A stretch of 64,000 nucleotides of DNA, taken from Chitinophagales bacterium. Its GTDB lineage: Bacteria; Bacteroidota; Bacteroidia; Chitinophagales; Chitinophagaceae. The notes beneath the pieces are model-generated. The model was not told where the DNA came from. It did not search any database and saw only the letters and a list, made by a program, of their open reading frames with translations. A program made the translations under genes and the position numbers. The stretch covers positions 1 through 64,000 of the forward strand of contig JAATGJ010000144.1 in the NCBI GenBank assembly GCA_015654695.1, written 5' to 3'. This document shows positions 51,900 to 60,713 of this stretch, piece after piece; within the stretch, counting starts at the first letter, position 1; every line of letters starts with the position of its first letter.

Positions 51900-53333
51900 A
51901 TGAGATTCTTTTTTCTTGCAGTTTTTACTGTTTGTCTGTTACAAGCATATTCGCAGGAATTCAACTTTAAACTAACAGAGGACGGCTTTCCGGAGAAACT
52001 GAAAGAAGGAGTAAAGGTCCCGCTAAAGGAAAAAAAAATATTTTTACAAGAACCAAGTGACAATGGCAAAAAATATTATTTACTTCTGAAAACCGGCGTG
52101 GAACTTGAGTTTACAAGCTCAGATGAAAGCAAATTTATACCATTAACCCTCGAAAATGCAGACCCTCGAATAAAACCTAAAATTCTCAATGAAGAGAAAG
52201 AAACTTTAATAACATTTGAATTCACTGCGGAAGAAGACGTTACTGATGATGATCCTGATGGAGACAATAGTCAGAAAAATGGCCCAACAGAAACGGCTCA
52301 GGACATTTTTAATTCTTTGTTCAATGTAACCGCTAAGCCATATGGTCTAATTGTTAATTCAGGAGAAACAAAATTTAAGGGCCCAACATATGTTCATATT
52401 TTCCTGGACCAATATGGCAGTCTGCTTAATTCAACGGTTCCACAAGGTGTTTCTGAAAAACAGTACGTAGTACATGTATTGTATGTTGCCCCGGTTAATA
52501 ACCGGGAAATTTTCTATTCAGTCAGGGAAAACAAAAGCTCCTTTAATCCTGCCCTGAGGTTTAATAATGAAGATTTTAGAAAAATAATTGGCGGAAGTAC
52601 TTTAGGAATAGGCGCAAAAAATAAGCCCACCCTGGACTGGTATCACCAAGAAATACTTTTAAGTACATCTACCACAGATATCGAATTTGAGCTTTTTCTC
52701 ATTGCAGTAAAAAAAACCAATATCTATGACTTTGAAAAGAAGAGCCTGAGCAAATACACTATTAAAATGAGCCCAACCTATCATGGGACTTTTGATGTAG
52801 GACTTATTTACTCCAATTTGGAAAACCCGAATTATGAACTTGTTACATCTCCTGTTGATAATACTAAAAACGTGGCAAAAAGAACTAACCTCGGCAGGCG
52901 GGGCATTATTACAGCAATGGCTACGTTTTACACTTCGCCGGTTGTCCTGATCGAAAAATTTCTAATGAAAAAAGAAATACCTGAATATAAGCTGTATGGA
53001 AGAAATATGCTCGACGATCATGCTTGGTATGAAAGAATATATCCCACTATCGGGATCGGATTCACCGACAAAACGTTTGAAAATCTTTTTTATGGGTTTA
53101 ACTGGGAGTTTGCAAGAGGCGGTTCTTTTTTCGTAGGCTGGCACCTGGGTAAAATTAACACATTAAACGTCGGAGGCAATTTCATATTCGAAGAAACCTT
53201 TATCACAGAATCAGAATTTAAACTTAAAAAAAATGACAAATGGGCAACTTCAACAGCAATTGGCGTTAAGCTGGATGTCAAACTGGTTTTAGGCCTCTTC
53301 GGGCAAGGAAATAATTCAAATAATCAACAATAA
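51900..53333 (+). CDS. Exported protein of unknown family, second gene of the protease operon
   Basis: A 477-residue protein with signal peptide RFFFLAVFTVCLLQAYSQ. An N-terminal domain (FNFKLTEDGFPEKLKEGVKVPLKEKKIFLQEPS) is followed by an acidic linker EEDVTDDDPDGDNSQ at about 110-124 and a central region. The C-terminal part is rich in alternating aromatic/glycine strands (YPTIGIGFTDKTFENLFYGFNWEF, GSFFVGWHLGKINTLNVGGNFIFEETF), suggesting outer-membrane association. I recognise no family. It is probably co-transcribed with the protease gene 11 bases upstream. Confidence 0.72.
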   Translation: MRFFFLAVFTVCLLQAYSQEFNFKLTEDGFPEKLKEGVKVPLKEKKIFLQEPSDNGKKYYLLLKTGVELEFTSSDESKFIPLTLENADPRIKPKILNEEKETLITFEFTAEEDVTDDDPDGDNSQKNGPTETAQDIFNSLFNVTAKPYGLIVNSGETKFKGPTYVHIFLDQYGSLLNSTVPQGVSEKQYVVHVLYVAPVNNREIFYSVRENKSSFNPALRFNNEDFRKIIGGSTLGIGAKNKPTLDWYHQEILLSTSTTDIEFELFLIAVKKTNIYDFEKKSLSKYTIKMSPTYHGTFDVGLIYSNLENPNYELVTSPVDNTKNVAKRTNLGRRGIITAMATFYTSPVVLIEKFLMKKEIPEYKLYGRNMLDDHAWYERIYPTIGIGFTDKTFENLFYGFNWEFARGGSFFVGWHLGKINTLNVGGNFIFEETFITESEFKLKKNDKWATSTAIGVKLDVKLVLGLFGQGNNSNNQQ

Positions 53334-53338
53334 TAATT

Positions 53339-53848
53339 ATGAAATCCTTCTTTCCTACAATTTTGGTACTTGCATCAGGTCTCATTCTTCTGTCAGGTAA
53401 CATTGCAAAATCAGATAAAGAGGATGATAAAACAGATGCTTACCTGCTTGGTAAAGCGAAACTGCTCAATGAATCTAATTTATGCGAAGAGATAGAAGCC
53501 GCCTATCGCAGTCAGCAGGCAAGACTGGAATTAATAAGCCATGTTCCTGAATTGAAAGGCAAACCCGCATTTAATGATCTGACAAAGGCTATTCAATTTA
53601 ACCTTGAAAAACTTGATTGCATTCAAAAGAAACAAATTGAATTTTGTTCATGGAACCTGGAAATCACTGACCCTGTCAGTTATAAAAAATATTCTTCTCC
53701 AATGAATCTTTATCTTATTTCCATTTTATCAGACGAACAGTTAAAACAAATGACAAAAGATATGCCCCCTGGTATGCGTGACAATTTTTTAGCTTATCAA
53801 AAACAAATAACGGAATTGAAAAAGTATTTCAGCAAAAGAAAGGAATAA
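53339..53848 (+). CDS. Exported helical protein, third gene of the protease operon
   Basis: A 169-residue protein with signal peptide FFPTILVLASGLILLSGNIA. The mature part is helical and charged (LCEEIEAAYRSQQARLELISHV, KAIQFNLEKLDCIQKKQIEFC), with three Cys that could form a disulfide. It ends with ITELKKYFSKRK. No family is recognised. It starts five bases after the preceding gene. The 375-base gap that follows (53849-54223) contains no gene I can see, only repeat-like AAATCTGTGAAAATTCGTC (about 54107-54125). Confidence 0.7.
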   Translation: MKSFFPTILVLASGLILLSGNIAKSDKEDDKTDAYLLGKAKLLNESNLCEEIEAAYRSQQARLELISHVPELKGKPAFNDLTKAIQFNLEKLDCIQKKQIEFCSWNLEITDPVSYKKYSSPMNLYLISILSDEQLKQMTKDMPPGMRDNFLAYQKQITELKKYFSKRKE

Positions 53849-54223
53849 CACCTGTTGTTCACTATAGATGTAGCAGTAAATCAAAGGCCTTTATTCATCC
53901 CCTACAACTTCCCCTAAACGCCCCATCCAGCAACCTGACTTTTAACTGCTGCAACTGCGGGATACGGAGCCGGTTAAATAAAGAAATGTATAGAGATAAA
54001 TATCTAAACTCTCAATCAAACATCCCATAACTCCAGCCCTTACTCTCCTTTTGTTTCGGCTTTTTAAAAGTTTCGTTGGCGGCAGGCCTGAACTAATCTA
54101 TAAACAAAATCTGTGAAAATTCGTCTAACCCGTGTGCTATTTTACTCAGATTTTAACGCGTCTTTCCTCGTTTAAAAGGCTTTCACATTTCGTTCCCTGT
54201 AAATTCGCTTACTTCGCACACGG

Positions 54224-55321
54224 ATGAACAAAATAGACTGGTACATACTAAAAAAGCTCCTGGTTACTTTTTTCTTTTGCATGATGCTGTTTACCGTTAT
54301 AGCTGTAGCAGTTGACAGCAGCGAGAAAACGGATGATTTTGTAAACACGGGTCTTAGTTCACTGCAAATCATCAGGCAATATTATTTTGGATTTATTCCT
54401 TTTATCTGGGGACTTCTTTTCCCCCTGTTTGTTTTTATCGCTGTCATCTTTTTTACCAGCCGCATGGCAGCCCGTTCAGAGATCATTGCCATATTGGCGA
54501 GCGGCACCAGCTACAATCGTATGCTGCGGCCGTATATAATCGGTGGCAGCTTATTGGCATTACTGCTTTGGTTTGGCAGCCGCTACCTGATTCCCAAAGC
54601 CAACGAAATCAAGAGCCGTTTTCAAACTACGTATATTGACAAGAGCGATCCTATGAAGGGTCAGCGCTTTGGTGAGTGCTGGAATTGTTTTTACCGCCGC
54701 ATAGACCCGACTACCTATATTGGTATCAGGGGTTATGATACTGCCACAAAATCGGCCAGTTCTTTCTTCATGGAAAGGATAAAAGATGATAAAGTCGTTT
54801 ACAACCTGCGTGCAAATTCTATACGGTGGGATACTGCTGTAAAAAAGTGGAAGGTCTCTACTGTAACGATAAGAACATTGAATAGCATGAAGGAAACAGT
54901 GAAAGTATATCCTGAACTGACGATCCACATGAGCCTGAAACCGGAAGAGCTCCGTAAAGATGAATACCTGAAAGATAAACTTACCACCCCGGAACTCGTT
55001 GCCTTTATAAAGCGGGAAGAAATGAGAGGATCAGAAGGATTAAGCGCATTAAAAGTAGAACAGTACAGGCGCACGGCAACTCCTGTTACTGTTTTATTAC
55101 TTACGCTGATAGGCGTTGTCATTGCAAGCCGCAAAAATCGCGGTGGCAGTGGTATGCACCTGGCCCTTGGTATTGTTATCGCAGCACTTTTTATAATAGC
55201 CGACAGGTTCTCTACTGTATTTGCTACCAAAAGCAATTTCCCTCCCTTGCTGGCAGCCTGGCTCCCTAATATTGCATTCTCAATAGTCGCTTACTGGATG
55301 TACCGGCGAACACCTAAGTAA
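54224..55321 (+). CDS. LptF/LptG family lipopolysaccharide export permease
   Basis: A 365-residue YjgP/YjgQ-type permease. Three N-terminal membrane helices (LLVTFFFCMMLFTVIAVAVD, YYFGFIPFIWGLLFPLFVFIAVIFF, YIIGGSLLALLLWFGSRYLI) and three C-terminal ones (TPVTVLLLTLIGVVIA and following) bracket a periplasmic jellyroll-type region. The SEIIAILASGTSYNRMLRPY coupling-helix segment is typical. With LptB and LptC partners elsewhere, it extracts LPS from the inner membrane. LptF and LptG cannot be told apart here; LptG is a guess. Confidence 0.9.
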   Translation: MNKIDWYILKKLLVTFFFCMMLFTVIAVAVDSSEKTDDFVNTGLSSLQIIRQYYFGFIPFIWGLLFPLFVFIAVIFFTSRMAARSEIIAILASGTSYNRMLRPYIIGGSLLALLLWFGSRYLIPKANEIKSRFQTTYIDKSDPMKGQRFGECWNCFYRRIDPTTYIGIRGYDTATKSASSFFMERIKDDKVVYNLRANSIRWDTAVKKWKVSTVTIRTLNSMKETVKVYPELTIHMSLKPEELRKDEYLKDKLTTPELVAFIKREEMRGSEGLSALKVEQYRRTATPVTVLLLTLIGVVIASRKNRGGSGMHLALGIVIAALFIIADRFSTVFATKSNFPPLLAAWLPNIAFSIVAYWMYRRTPK

Positions 55322-55385
55322 CCAAATTGATTACGGGTTACCTGTTACTGGTAACCGGTATTTATCTTTTCTATCTCCTGATTTT

Positions 55386-55417
55386 TTTGCTGCACCAACG
55401 TCCATTAACTACCTTTA
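55386..55417 (+). promoter_or_regulatory. Citrate synthase promoter
   Basis: TTTG at 55386-55389 and TACCTTTA at 55410-55417 (one mismatch) are 20 bases apart. They lie inside the upstream extension of the open frame, which supports translation starting at ATG 55456, not at 55327. Confidence 0.6.
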
Positions 55418-55455
55418 GCCCTGTATTTTTATATAGGTTTTTTAAACAGTCTGTC

Positions 55456-56781
55456 ATGGGTATTATTAAAGATAGGTTCAAGGCAAAAGCGGAAAAAGTA
55501 AGTACAGAGATCAGGGATCTGCTGAAAGAACACGGCACTAAGGTAATTGGAGAAGTACAGTTGTCGCAGGTGTACCAGGGTATGCGTGGCATGACAGGGC
55601 TGGTTACTGAAACATCATTACTGGATGCGCAGGAAGGTATCCGTTTTCGTGGCTATTCTATTCCTGAATTACAACAAAAATTGCCCAAGGCGGCGGGGGG
55701 CAGCGAACCACTGCCGGAAGCTTTGTTTTACTTAATGCTAATTGGTGAATTGCCCACTGATGAAGATGCTCACCATATAACCAATGTATGGCAACGCCGC
55801 AGTCATGTTCCTAACCATGTGTTCCATACCATGGATGCCCTGCCTTTAAATGCTCATCCCATGACCATGTTTGTTACGGGTGTCATGGCATTGCAAACAG
55901 AAAGTAATTTTTCTAAGGAATATGCCAAAGGGCTTAACAAAAAAGATTACTGGAGCCCCATGTATGACGATGCCATGGATCTTATTGCACGTTTGCCCCG
56001 TATTGCAGCATACGTTTACCGCAGAAAATATAAATTAAGCGAACATATACAACCCAATGGTTTACTGGACTGGGCCGGCAACCTTGCTCACATGATGGGC
56101 TATGATGATGAAAGTTTTAAAGAACTCATGAGGTTATATATGACCATACATGCCGATCACGAAGGCGGAAATGTATCAGCGCATACCACACATTTAGTGG
56201 CCTCTTCGCTCAGCGATCCTTACCTGAGTTATGCGGCAGGCATGAACGGCCTGGCCGGGCCCCTGCATGGTCTTGCTAACCAGGAAGTGATCAAATGGAT
56301 ATTTGAAATGCAGGAAAAGCTTGAAACAGATTCCCCAACAAACGAACAAATAGCACAGTATGTAAAAGATACACTGGCAGGAGGGAAAGTTGTACCGGGT
56401 TATGGTCATGCGGTTCTTCGTAAAACAGATCCGCGTTTTACTGCGCAAATGGAGTTTGGTAAAAAACACATGCCTGATGATAAATTGCTGAATACGGTCT
56501 GGAAAATATATGAAACAGTGCCTCCTATCCTGCAATCTCTTGGAAAGGTGAAAAATCCCTGGCCCAATGTAGATGCGCATAGTGGTGCCTTACTGGTAAA
56601 CTATGGGATGGTAGAATACGAATTCTATACAGTTTTATTTGCAGTAAGCCGCGCATTAGGCGTATTGGCCAGTCTTTGCTGGGACAGGGCGTTGAGCTAC
56701 CCGCTGGAACGACCAAAATCAGTTACAACAGACCAGGTAAAGAAATGGCTGAAAGGTGAAGATGAAATATGGGGGGAATAA
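55456..56781 (+). CDS. Citrate synthase, eukaryotic (mitochondrial) type
   Basis: A 441-residue enzyme condensing oxaloacetate and acetyl-CoA. Starting at MGIIKDRFKAKAEK, it resembles mitochondrial citrate synthases: VYQGMRGMTGLVTETSLLDAQEGIRFRGYSIPELQ, GNLAHMMGYDD, ADHEGGNVSAHTTHLV, the catalytic His in GLAGPLHGLANQEV, PGYGHAVLRKTDPR and a C-terminal VNYGMVEYEFYTVLFAVSRALG. The frame is open upstream to 55327, but that part encodes a spurious hydrophobic leader with the promoter inside it. A terminator follows. Confidence 0.94.
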   Translation: MGIIKDRFKAKAEKVSTEIRDLLKEHGTKVIGEVQLSQVYQGMRGMTGLVTETSLLDAQEGIRFRGYSIPELQQKLPKAAGGSEPLPEALFYLMLIGELPTDEDAHHITNVWQRRSHVPNHVFHTMDALPLNAHPMTMFVTGVMALQTESNFSKEYAKGLNKKDYWSPMYDDAMDLIARLPRIAAYVYRRKYKLSEHIQPNGLLDWAGNLAHMMGYDDESFKELMRLYMTIHADHEGGNVSAHTTHLVASSLSDPYLSYAAGMNGLAGPLHGLANQEVIKWIFEMQEKLETDSPTNEQIAQYVKDTLAGGKVVPGYGHAVLRKTDPRFTAQMEFGKKHMPDDKLLNTVWKIYETVPPILQSLGKVKNPWPNVDAHSGALLVNYGMVEYEFYTVLFAVSRALGVLASLCWDRALSYPLERPKSVTTDQVKKWLKGEDEIWGE

Positions 56782-56806
56782 TCTCATAGTATTAATTATA
56801 ATAAAT

Positions 56807-56831
56807 AGCCCGCGATAAGCAGGGCTTTTTT
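56807..56831 (+). terminator. Terminator after the citrate synthase gene
   Basis: AGCCC (56807-56811) pairs with GGGCT (56822-56826) and is followed by six T. Confidence 0.75.
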
Positions 56832-56833
56832 GT

Positions 56834-56865
56834 TTTGGCAAAAGATGGATATGACAATATATTTG
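56834..56865 (+). promoter_or_regulatory. tRNA-Ala promoter
   Basis: TTTG at 56834-56837 and TATATTTG at 56858-56865 (exact TAnnTTTG) have a 20-base spacer. The predicted start, near 56871, is at the edge of a structured leader that precedes the tRNA. Confidence 0.7.
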
Positions 56866-56868
56866 CAA

Positions 56869-56932
56869 CCCGCTATGGGGTTAGTTCTCCCGATAATAAT
56901 AGGGATGTTAGAGCGTCCTATGGGTTAGCGGG
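56869..56932 (+). ncRNA. Structured leader upstream of tRNA-Ala
   Basis: CCCGCTA (56869-56875) pairs with TAGCGGG (56926-56932), and inside it TCCC (56888-56891) pairs with GGGA (56902-56905). With transcription starting near 56871, most of this fold would be on the tRNA precursor. It may be only a 5' leader removed by RNase P. It matches no RNA family I know. Confidence 0.4.
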
Positions 56933-56950
56933 AAAGTCGCCTAAGAAAAT

Positions 56951-57024
<74 letters not shown>

Positions 57025-57031
57025 CAAATTT

Positions 57032-57062
57032 AAAAAGGCTGTTTCAAAAAAGCAGCCTTTTT
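57032..57062 (+). terminator. Terminator after tRNA-Ala
   Basis: AAAAAGGCTG (57032-57041) pairs with CAGCCTTTTT (57053-57062) eight bases beyond the tRNA. Confidence 0.85.
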
Positions 57063-57205
57063 AATTAATAAAAATGTACTTTATAAAGTTGCTAGAGAAA
57101 CCAGCAGGATTCGGCATCCACAAAGCAAGCTCCGCACTATCCAGGTTTTTTGTAAGGAGCATTGTATTTCAATAAACACGAATATCTTTATAGTAAATAA
57201 GCCAT

Positions 57206-58444
57206 ATGAACAGGGCATTGCAACAAATTGCATGGCTGTGTATGCTGATATTTACAACAGCCTGTAATAATAATACCATACAGGAAAAAGAAATAACGGC
57301 GAATGACGTTCCGCTAAAAGGTACTTATGCTTATGATCTTGCTTTTTTGAAACAACACACTAATGACGTACTGGAATTGTATAGCGATGACAGTGCGGCC
57401 AAAGTATTGCTGTCACCGTCATGGCAGGGAAGGGTAATGACAAGTACGGCTACCGGCGGCAATGGTACCAGTTTCGGTTGGCTCAATTATGATCTTCTTT
57501 CGGCAAAAGAAAAACGAAAACAATTTAATCCTGTTGGCGGTGAGGAACGTTTCTGGATAGGACCGGAAGGAGGTCAGTACGCTTTTTATTTCAGGAAAGG
57601 AGATGCATTTAATATAGCTAACTGGCAGGTACCTGCTATTATTGATACCATTGCCTATGAAGTAGTACAGGCAAGCCAATCAGAGGCTGTTTTTTCCGCT
57701 AAAGCCTTTCTTATCAATTACAGTGGGAGCGGTTTTGACATTAACATCGAAAGAAAAGTAAGCCTAGTAAAAAAGGAACAACTATCAAAGCAACTGGGTA
57801 TCGCTGTTGAAAACAATATTCATTGTGTTGCATACGAAACTATCAATACTATTACCAATACAGGTAAAAGTGACTGGACAAAACAAAATGGCTTACCCTC
57901 CGTCTGGCTGCTGGGCATGTTTACACCCACACCGCAAACCATCGTTATCATTCCTTTTCAGCCGTTGCTTCATGCACGCTCTTTTATCAGTGATAATTAT
58001 TTCGGTTCTATACCACCTGAACGCTTACAGGTAAAAGACAGTGTACTGTATTTTACCTGCGATGGAAAATACAGAAGTAAGATCGGTTTATCACCAGTAA
58101 TAGCAAAGTCCCTGGCTGCCAGTTATGATTTTGCCAACAACGTACTTACGCTGGTATTGCCGGAGGTTCATAAGGACAAACCTTATGTCAATTCCAAATG
58201 GGAAATGCAAAAGGAACCTTATAAAGGTGATGTGATCAATTCATACAACGATGGGCCGCTGGCTGATGGCACTCAGCTTGGCCCTTTTTATGAAATTGAA
58301 TCTTCTTCACCTGCACTTGAACTTAAAAAAGGGCAGGCAGGTTCATATCGTCAAACCACCTGTCACCTGCAGGCCTCCTACCCTGTACTGAAGCAATTTG
58401 TAAAAGACCTGCTGAAAGTGGACATGGATGAATTGAAACGGTGA
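57206..58444 (+). CDS. Lipoprotein of the DUF6786-like family
   Basis: A 412-residue exported lipoprotein: signal IAWLCMLIFTTAC with lipobox Cys20. The mature part is all-beta in appearance: VLELYSDDSAAKVLLSPSWQGRVMTSTATGGNGTSFGWLNYDL, GGEERFWIGPEGGQYAFYF, and IQTTNKLGIAV-like middle (QLSKQLGIAVENNIHCVAYETINTITN). The pattern is like galactose-mutarotase-fold proteins grouped as DUF6786, which accompany carbohydrate loci; no activity is known. It is the first gene of a co-directional set running to the right edge. Confidence 0.72.
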   Translation: MNRALQQIAWLCMLIFTTACNNNTIQEKEITANDVPLKGTYAYDLAFLKQHTNDVLELYSDDSAAKVLLSPSWQGRVMTSTATGGNGTSFGWLNYDLLSAKEKRKQFNPVGGEERFWIGPEGGQYAFYFRKGDAFNIANWQVPAIIDTIAYEVVQASQSEAVFSAKAFLINYSGSGFDINIERKVSLVKKEQLSKQLGIAVENNIHCVAYETINTITNTGKSDWTKQNGLPSVWLLGMFTPTPQTIVIIPFQPLLHARSFISDNYFGSIPPERLQVKDSVLYFTCDGKYRSKIGLSPVIAKSLAASYDFANNVLTLVLPEVHKDKPYVNSKWEMQKEPYKGDVINSYNDGPLADGTQLGPFYEIESSSPALELKKGQAGSYRQTTCHLQASYPVLKQFVKDLLKVDMDELKR

Positions 58445-58504
58445 ACACGTTATTTCCAGTAATAATTAAGGCTGGTTATTATAGAATATTTTAACTTCAT
58501 CATT

Positions 58505-59665
58505 ATGCAAAAAATAATATTAATGATTGCTGCCATCCTGGTGATTGCTCCAAGTTATGCACAACAAAAGTTTAATGGCCTTGATGTAAACATGGGAAAT
58601 ATGTATCGTTTATCTGATGCTAAGACCCGTTCTATCAGTCCTGAAAATTTTAATGGTGAAAAAGGCAAAGGTGGTATGGCGACAACAGGTAATGGCGCTA
58701 ATGCTTCCCGTGACCTTGGAAAAGGATGGAAAGTCAGTCCATCAGTTACCATCAAAGCAAAAACAACTTACACCGTTGCGGAAATTAATGGATCGGGCGC
58801 TATTCAACATATATGGATGACCCCTACCGGTAACTGGCGGTATTCCATCATCAGGTTTTATTGGGACGATGAAACCACTCCCTCTGTTGAAGCTCCTGTT
58901 GGCGACTTTTTTGGAATGGGCTGGGGACAATATGCCTCCTTACAATCACTTGCTGTTTGTGTGAATCCGGGCAGCGCCTTTAATTGTTACTGGCCAATGC
59001 CCTTCAGAAAGAAATGCAAAATAACCATGGAGAATATAGACGCAAAAGATATGGTTTTATATTACCAGGTGGATTATACATTAACGGAAGTTCCGGCAGA
59101 TGCCGCTTATTTTCATGCGCAGTTCAGGAGAGTGAATCCTTTACCGTATAAAGAGAATTATGTATTGGTGGATAGTATTAAAGGCAAGGGCCAATATGTT
59201 GGAACGTATATGGCATGGGGTGTACACAACAATGGCTGGTGGGGCGAAGGGGAGATCAAATTTTTCATGGATGATGATACTGATTATCCAACTATCTGCG
59301 GTACCGGTACAGAAGATTATTTCTGCGGATCTTATGATTTCGATACGCGTAAAAAAAATGCGGCAGGTGTTGAAACGGTAGATTATACTGAGTTTTCAAA
59401 TGCCTATGCCGGTCTTCACCAGGTAATACGCGGTGACGGTCATTACAATGTGTCGCAGCGTTTTGGATTGTACCGCTGGCATATTGCAGATCCAATCCGG
59501 TTTGAAAAAAATCTGAAAGTTACTATCCAGTCGTTAGGTTGGCGCAGCGAAGGCCGCTACCTGCCATTGCAGGATGATATTGCTTCTGTTGTATTCTGGT
59601 ACCAGGCAGAACCTCACGGGGCATTTCCTGTATTGCCATCAAAAGACAGACTTGAAGTTAATTGA
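58505..59665 (+). CDS. Exported DUF2961 protein (glycoside hydrolase family 172)
   Basis: A 386-residue protein with signal peptide KIILMIAAILVIAPSYAQ. DUF2961/GH172 features are SPENFNGEKGKGGM, IQHIWMTPTGNWRYSIIRFYWDDETTPSVEAPVGDFFG, FNCYWPMPFRKKCKITMEN, and ICGTGTEDYFCGSYDF containing the conserved acidic TEDYF motif, followed by RFGLYRWHIADPIRF. Characterised GH172 enzymes act on arabino- or fructofuranosides, and the family is six-fold multimeric. A furanoside substrate is inferred here. Confidence 0.88.
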   Translation: MQKIILMIAAILVIAPSYAQQKFNGLDVNMGNMYRLSDAKTRSISPENFNGEKGKGGMATTGNGANASRDLGKGWKVSPSVTIKAKTTYTVAEINGSGAIQHIWMTPTGNWRYSIIRFYWDDETTPSVEAPVGDFFGMGWGQYASLQSLAVCVNPGSAFNCYWPMPFRKKCKITMENIDAKDMVLYYQVDYTLTEVPADAAYFHAQFRRVNPLPYKENYVLVDSIKGKGQYVGTYMAWGVHNNGWWGEGEIKFFMDDDTDYPTICGTGTEDYFCGSYDFDTRKKNAAGVETVDYTEFSNAYAGLHQVIRGDGHYNVSQRFGLYRWHIADPIRFEKNLKVTIQSLGWRSEGRYLPLQDDIASVVFWYQAEPHGAFPVLPSKDRLEVN

Positions 59666-59721
59666 TCATGATTTTAAAACATAAGTATCCATAATCTTCA
59701 ATAAACCGAAACAACATTCTC

Positions 59722-60624
59722 TTGAACAATCCCTCCATAGTAGTAATTGGCAGTTCGAATACGGATATGGTTATCAAGACAACAAAGCTGCCACAGCCGG
59801 GTGAAACCATCCTTGGAGGTAATTTTTTTATGAATGCCGGCGGAAAAGGCGCCAACCAGGCGGTAGCTGCTGCAAAACTGGGAAGAGCGGTTACCTTTTT
59901 TACCAAAGTAGGAAATGATATTTTCGGCGAACAGGCAATTGCACTGTTCCGTAAAGAAGGTATCGAAACTTCATTTATCTTAACCGACGAAAAATCTCCT
60001 TCGGGTATCGCACTTATAACAGTAGATGAAAAAGGAGAGAATTGTATTGTAGTGGCTCCCGGCGCTAACAATGCATTAAGTGTTGCTGACCTGCGACGGC
60101 AAAAAGCAATTATTGAAAAAGCATCTGTAATACTGGTTCAACTGGAAATACCGTTGGAAACGGTAGAATATGTTGCAAGTATCGCGGCAAATGCTAAAAT
60201 AAAAATGGTATTGAATCCTGCTCCTGCCTGCCAGCTTAGTGATGAACTACTGGGACGAATAAATATCATCACGCCTAATCAAAAGGAAGCTGAAATGCTT
60301 ACCGGTATAAAAATAACTGACAAAAAATCTGTTGAAGCAGCTGCAATGGCCTTACATAAGAAGGGGATTGAAACAGTAATCATTACGTTAGGATCAGAGG
60401 GAGCTTTATTATTGCATGAAAACGTATTCAGCATGGTTAACGCACCTGTAGCAGAGGCCATTGATACTACGGGCGCAGGTGATGTATTTAACGGGGCATT
60501 GGTGGTGGCGCTGTCAGAAGGAATGAAGATGATCAACGCTGTTGAATTTGCCTGTAAAGCTGCATCCATTTCAGTAACAAGATTAGGAGCGCAGGCTTCG
60601 GCTCCGTATCGGAAGGAAATTTAA
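59722..60624 (+). CDS. rbsK: Ribokinase (PfkB family)
   Basis: A 300-residue cytoplasmic sugar kinase. The substrate-binding region is SSNTDMVIKTTKLPQPGETILGGNFFMNAGGKGANQAVAAAKLG; the later motifs are NPAPACQLSD, ITPNQKEAEMLTG, VIITLGSEGALL and the anion-hole/catalytic-base motif DTTGAGDVFNGALVVAL. GGKGANQA and the length are typical of RbsK, which makes ribose 5-phosphate from D-ribose and ATP. The start is TTG 59722; no ATG is available before the conserved NTDM. It lies 56 bases after the GH172 gene. Confidence 0.9.
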   Translation: MNNPSIVVIGSSNTDMVIKTTKLPQPGETILGGNFFMNAGGKGANQAVAAAKLGRAVTFFTKVGNDIFGEQAIALFRKEGIETSFILTDEKSPSGIALITVDEKGENCIVVAPGANNALSVADLRRQKAIIEKASVILVQLEIPLETVEYVASIAANAKIKMVLNPAPACQLSDELLGRINIITPNQKEAEMLTGIKITDKKSVEAAAMALHKKGIETVIITLGSEGALLLHENVFSMVNAPVAEAIDTTGAGDVFNGALVVALSEGMKMINAVEFACKAASISVTRLGAQASAPYRKEI

Positions 60625-60713
60625 AAAGAAATATTTTTTCACAGCGCTTTATATCATTATTCATTTTACTGTATGAATCAGCAGAACGCAATACAAACAC
60701 TCAATCACGAAGT

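Noticed and set aside
55327-55455. N-terminal membrane-like extension of citrate synthase
   Set aside because: The 43 extra residues are hydrophobic by chance from GGTTACC-type spacer DNA. A promoter lies inside them, and ATG 55456 matches the family start.
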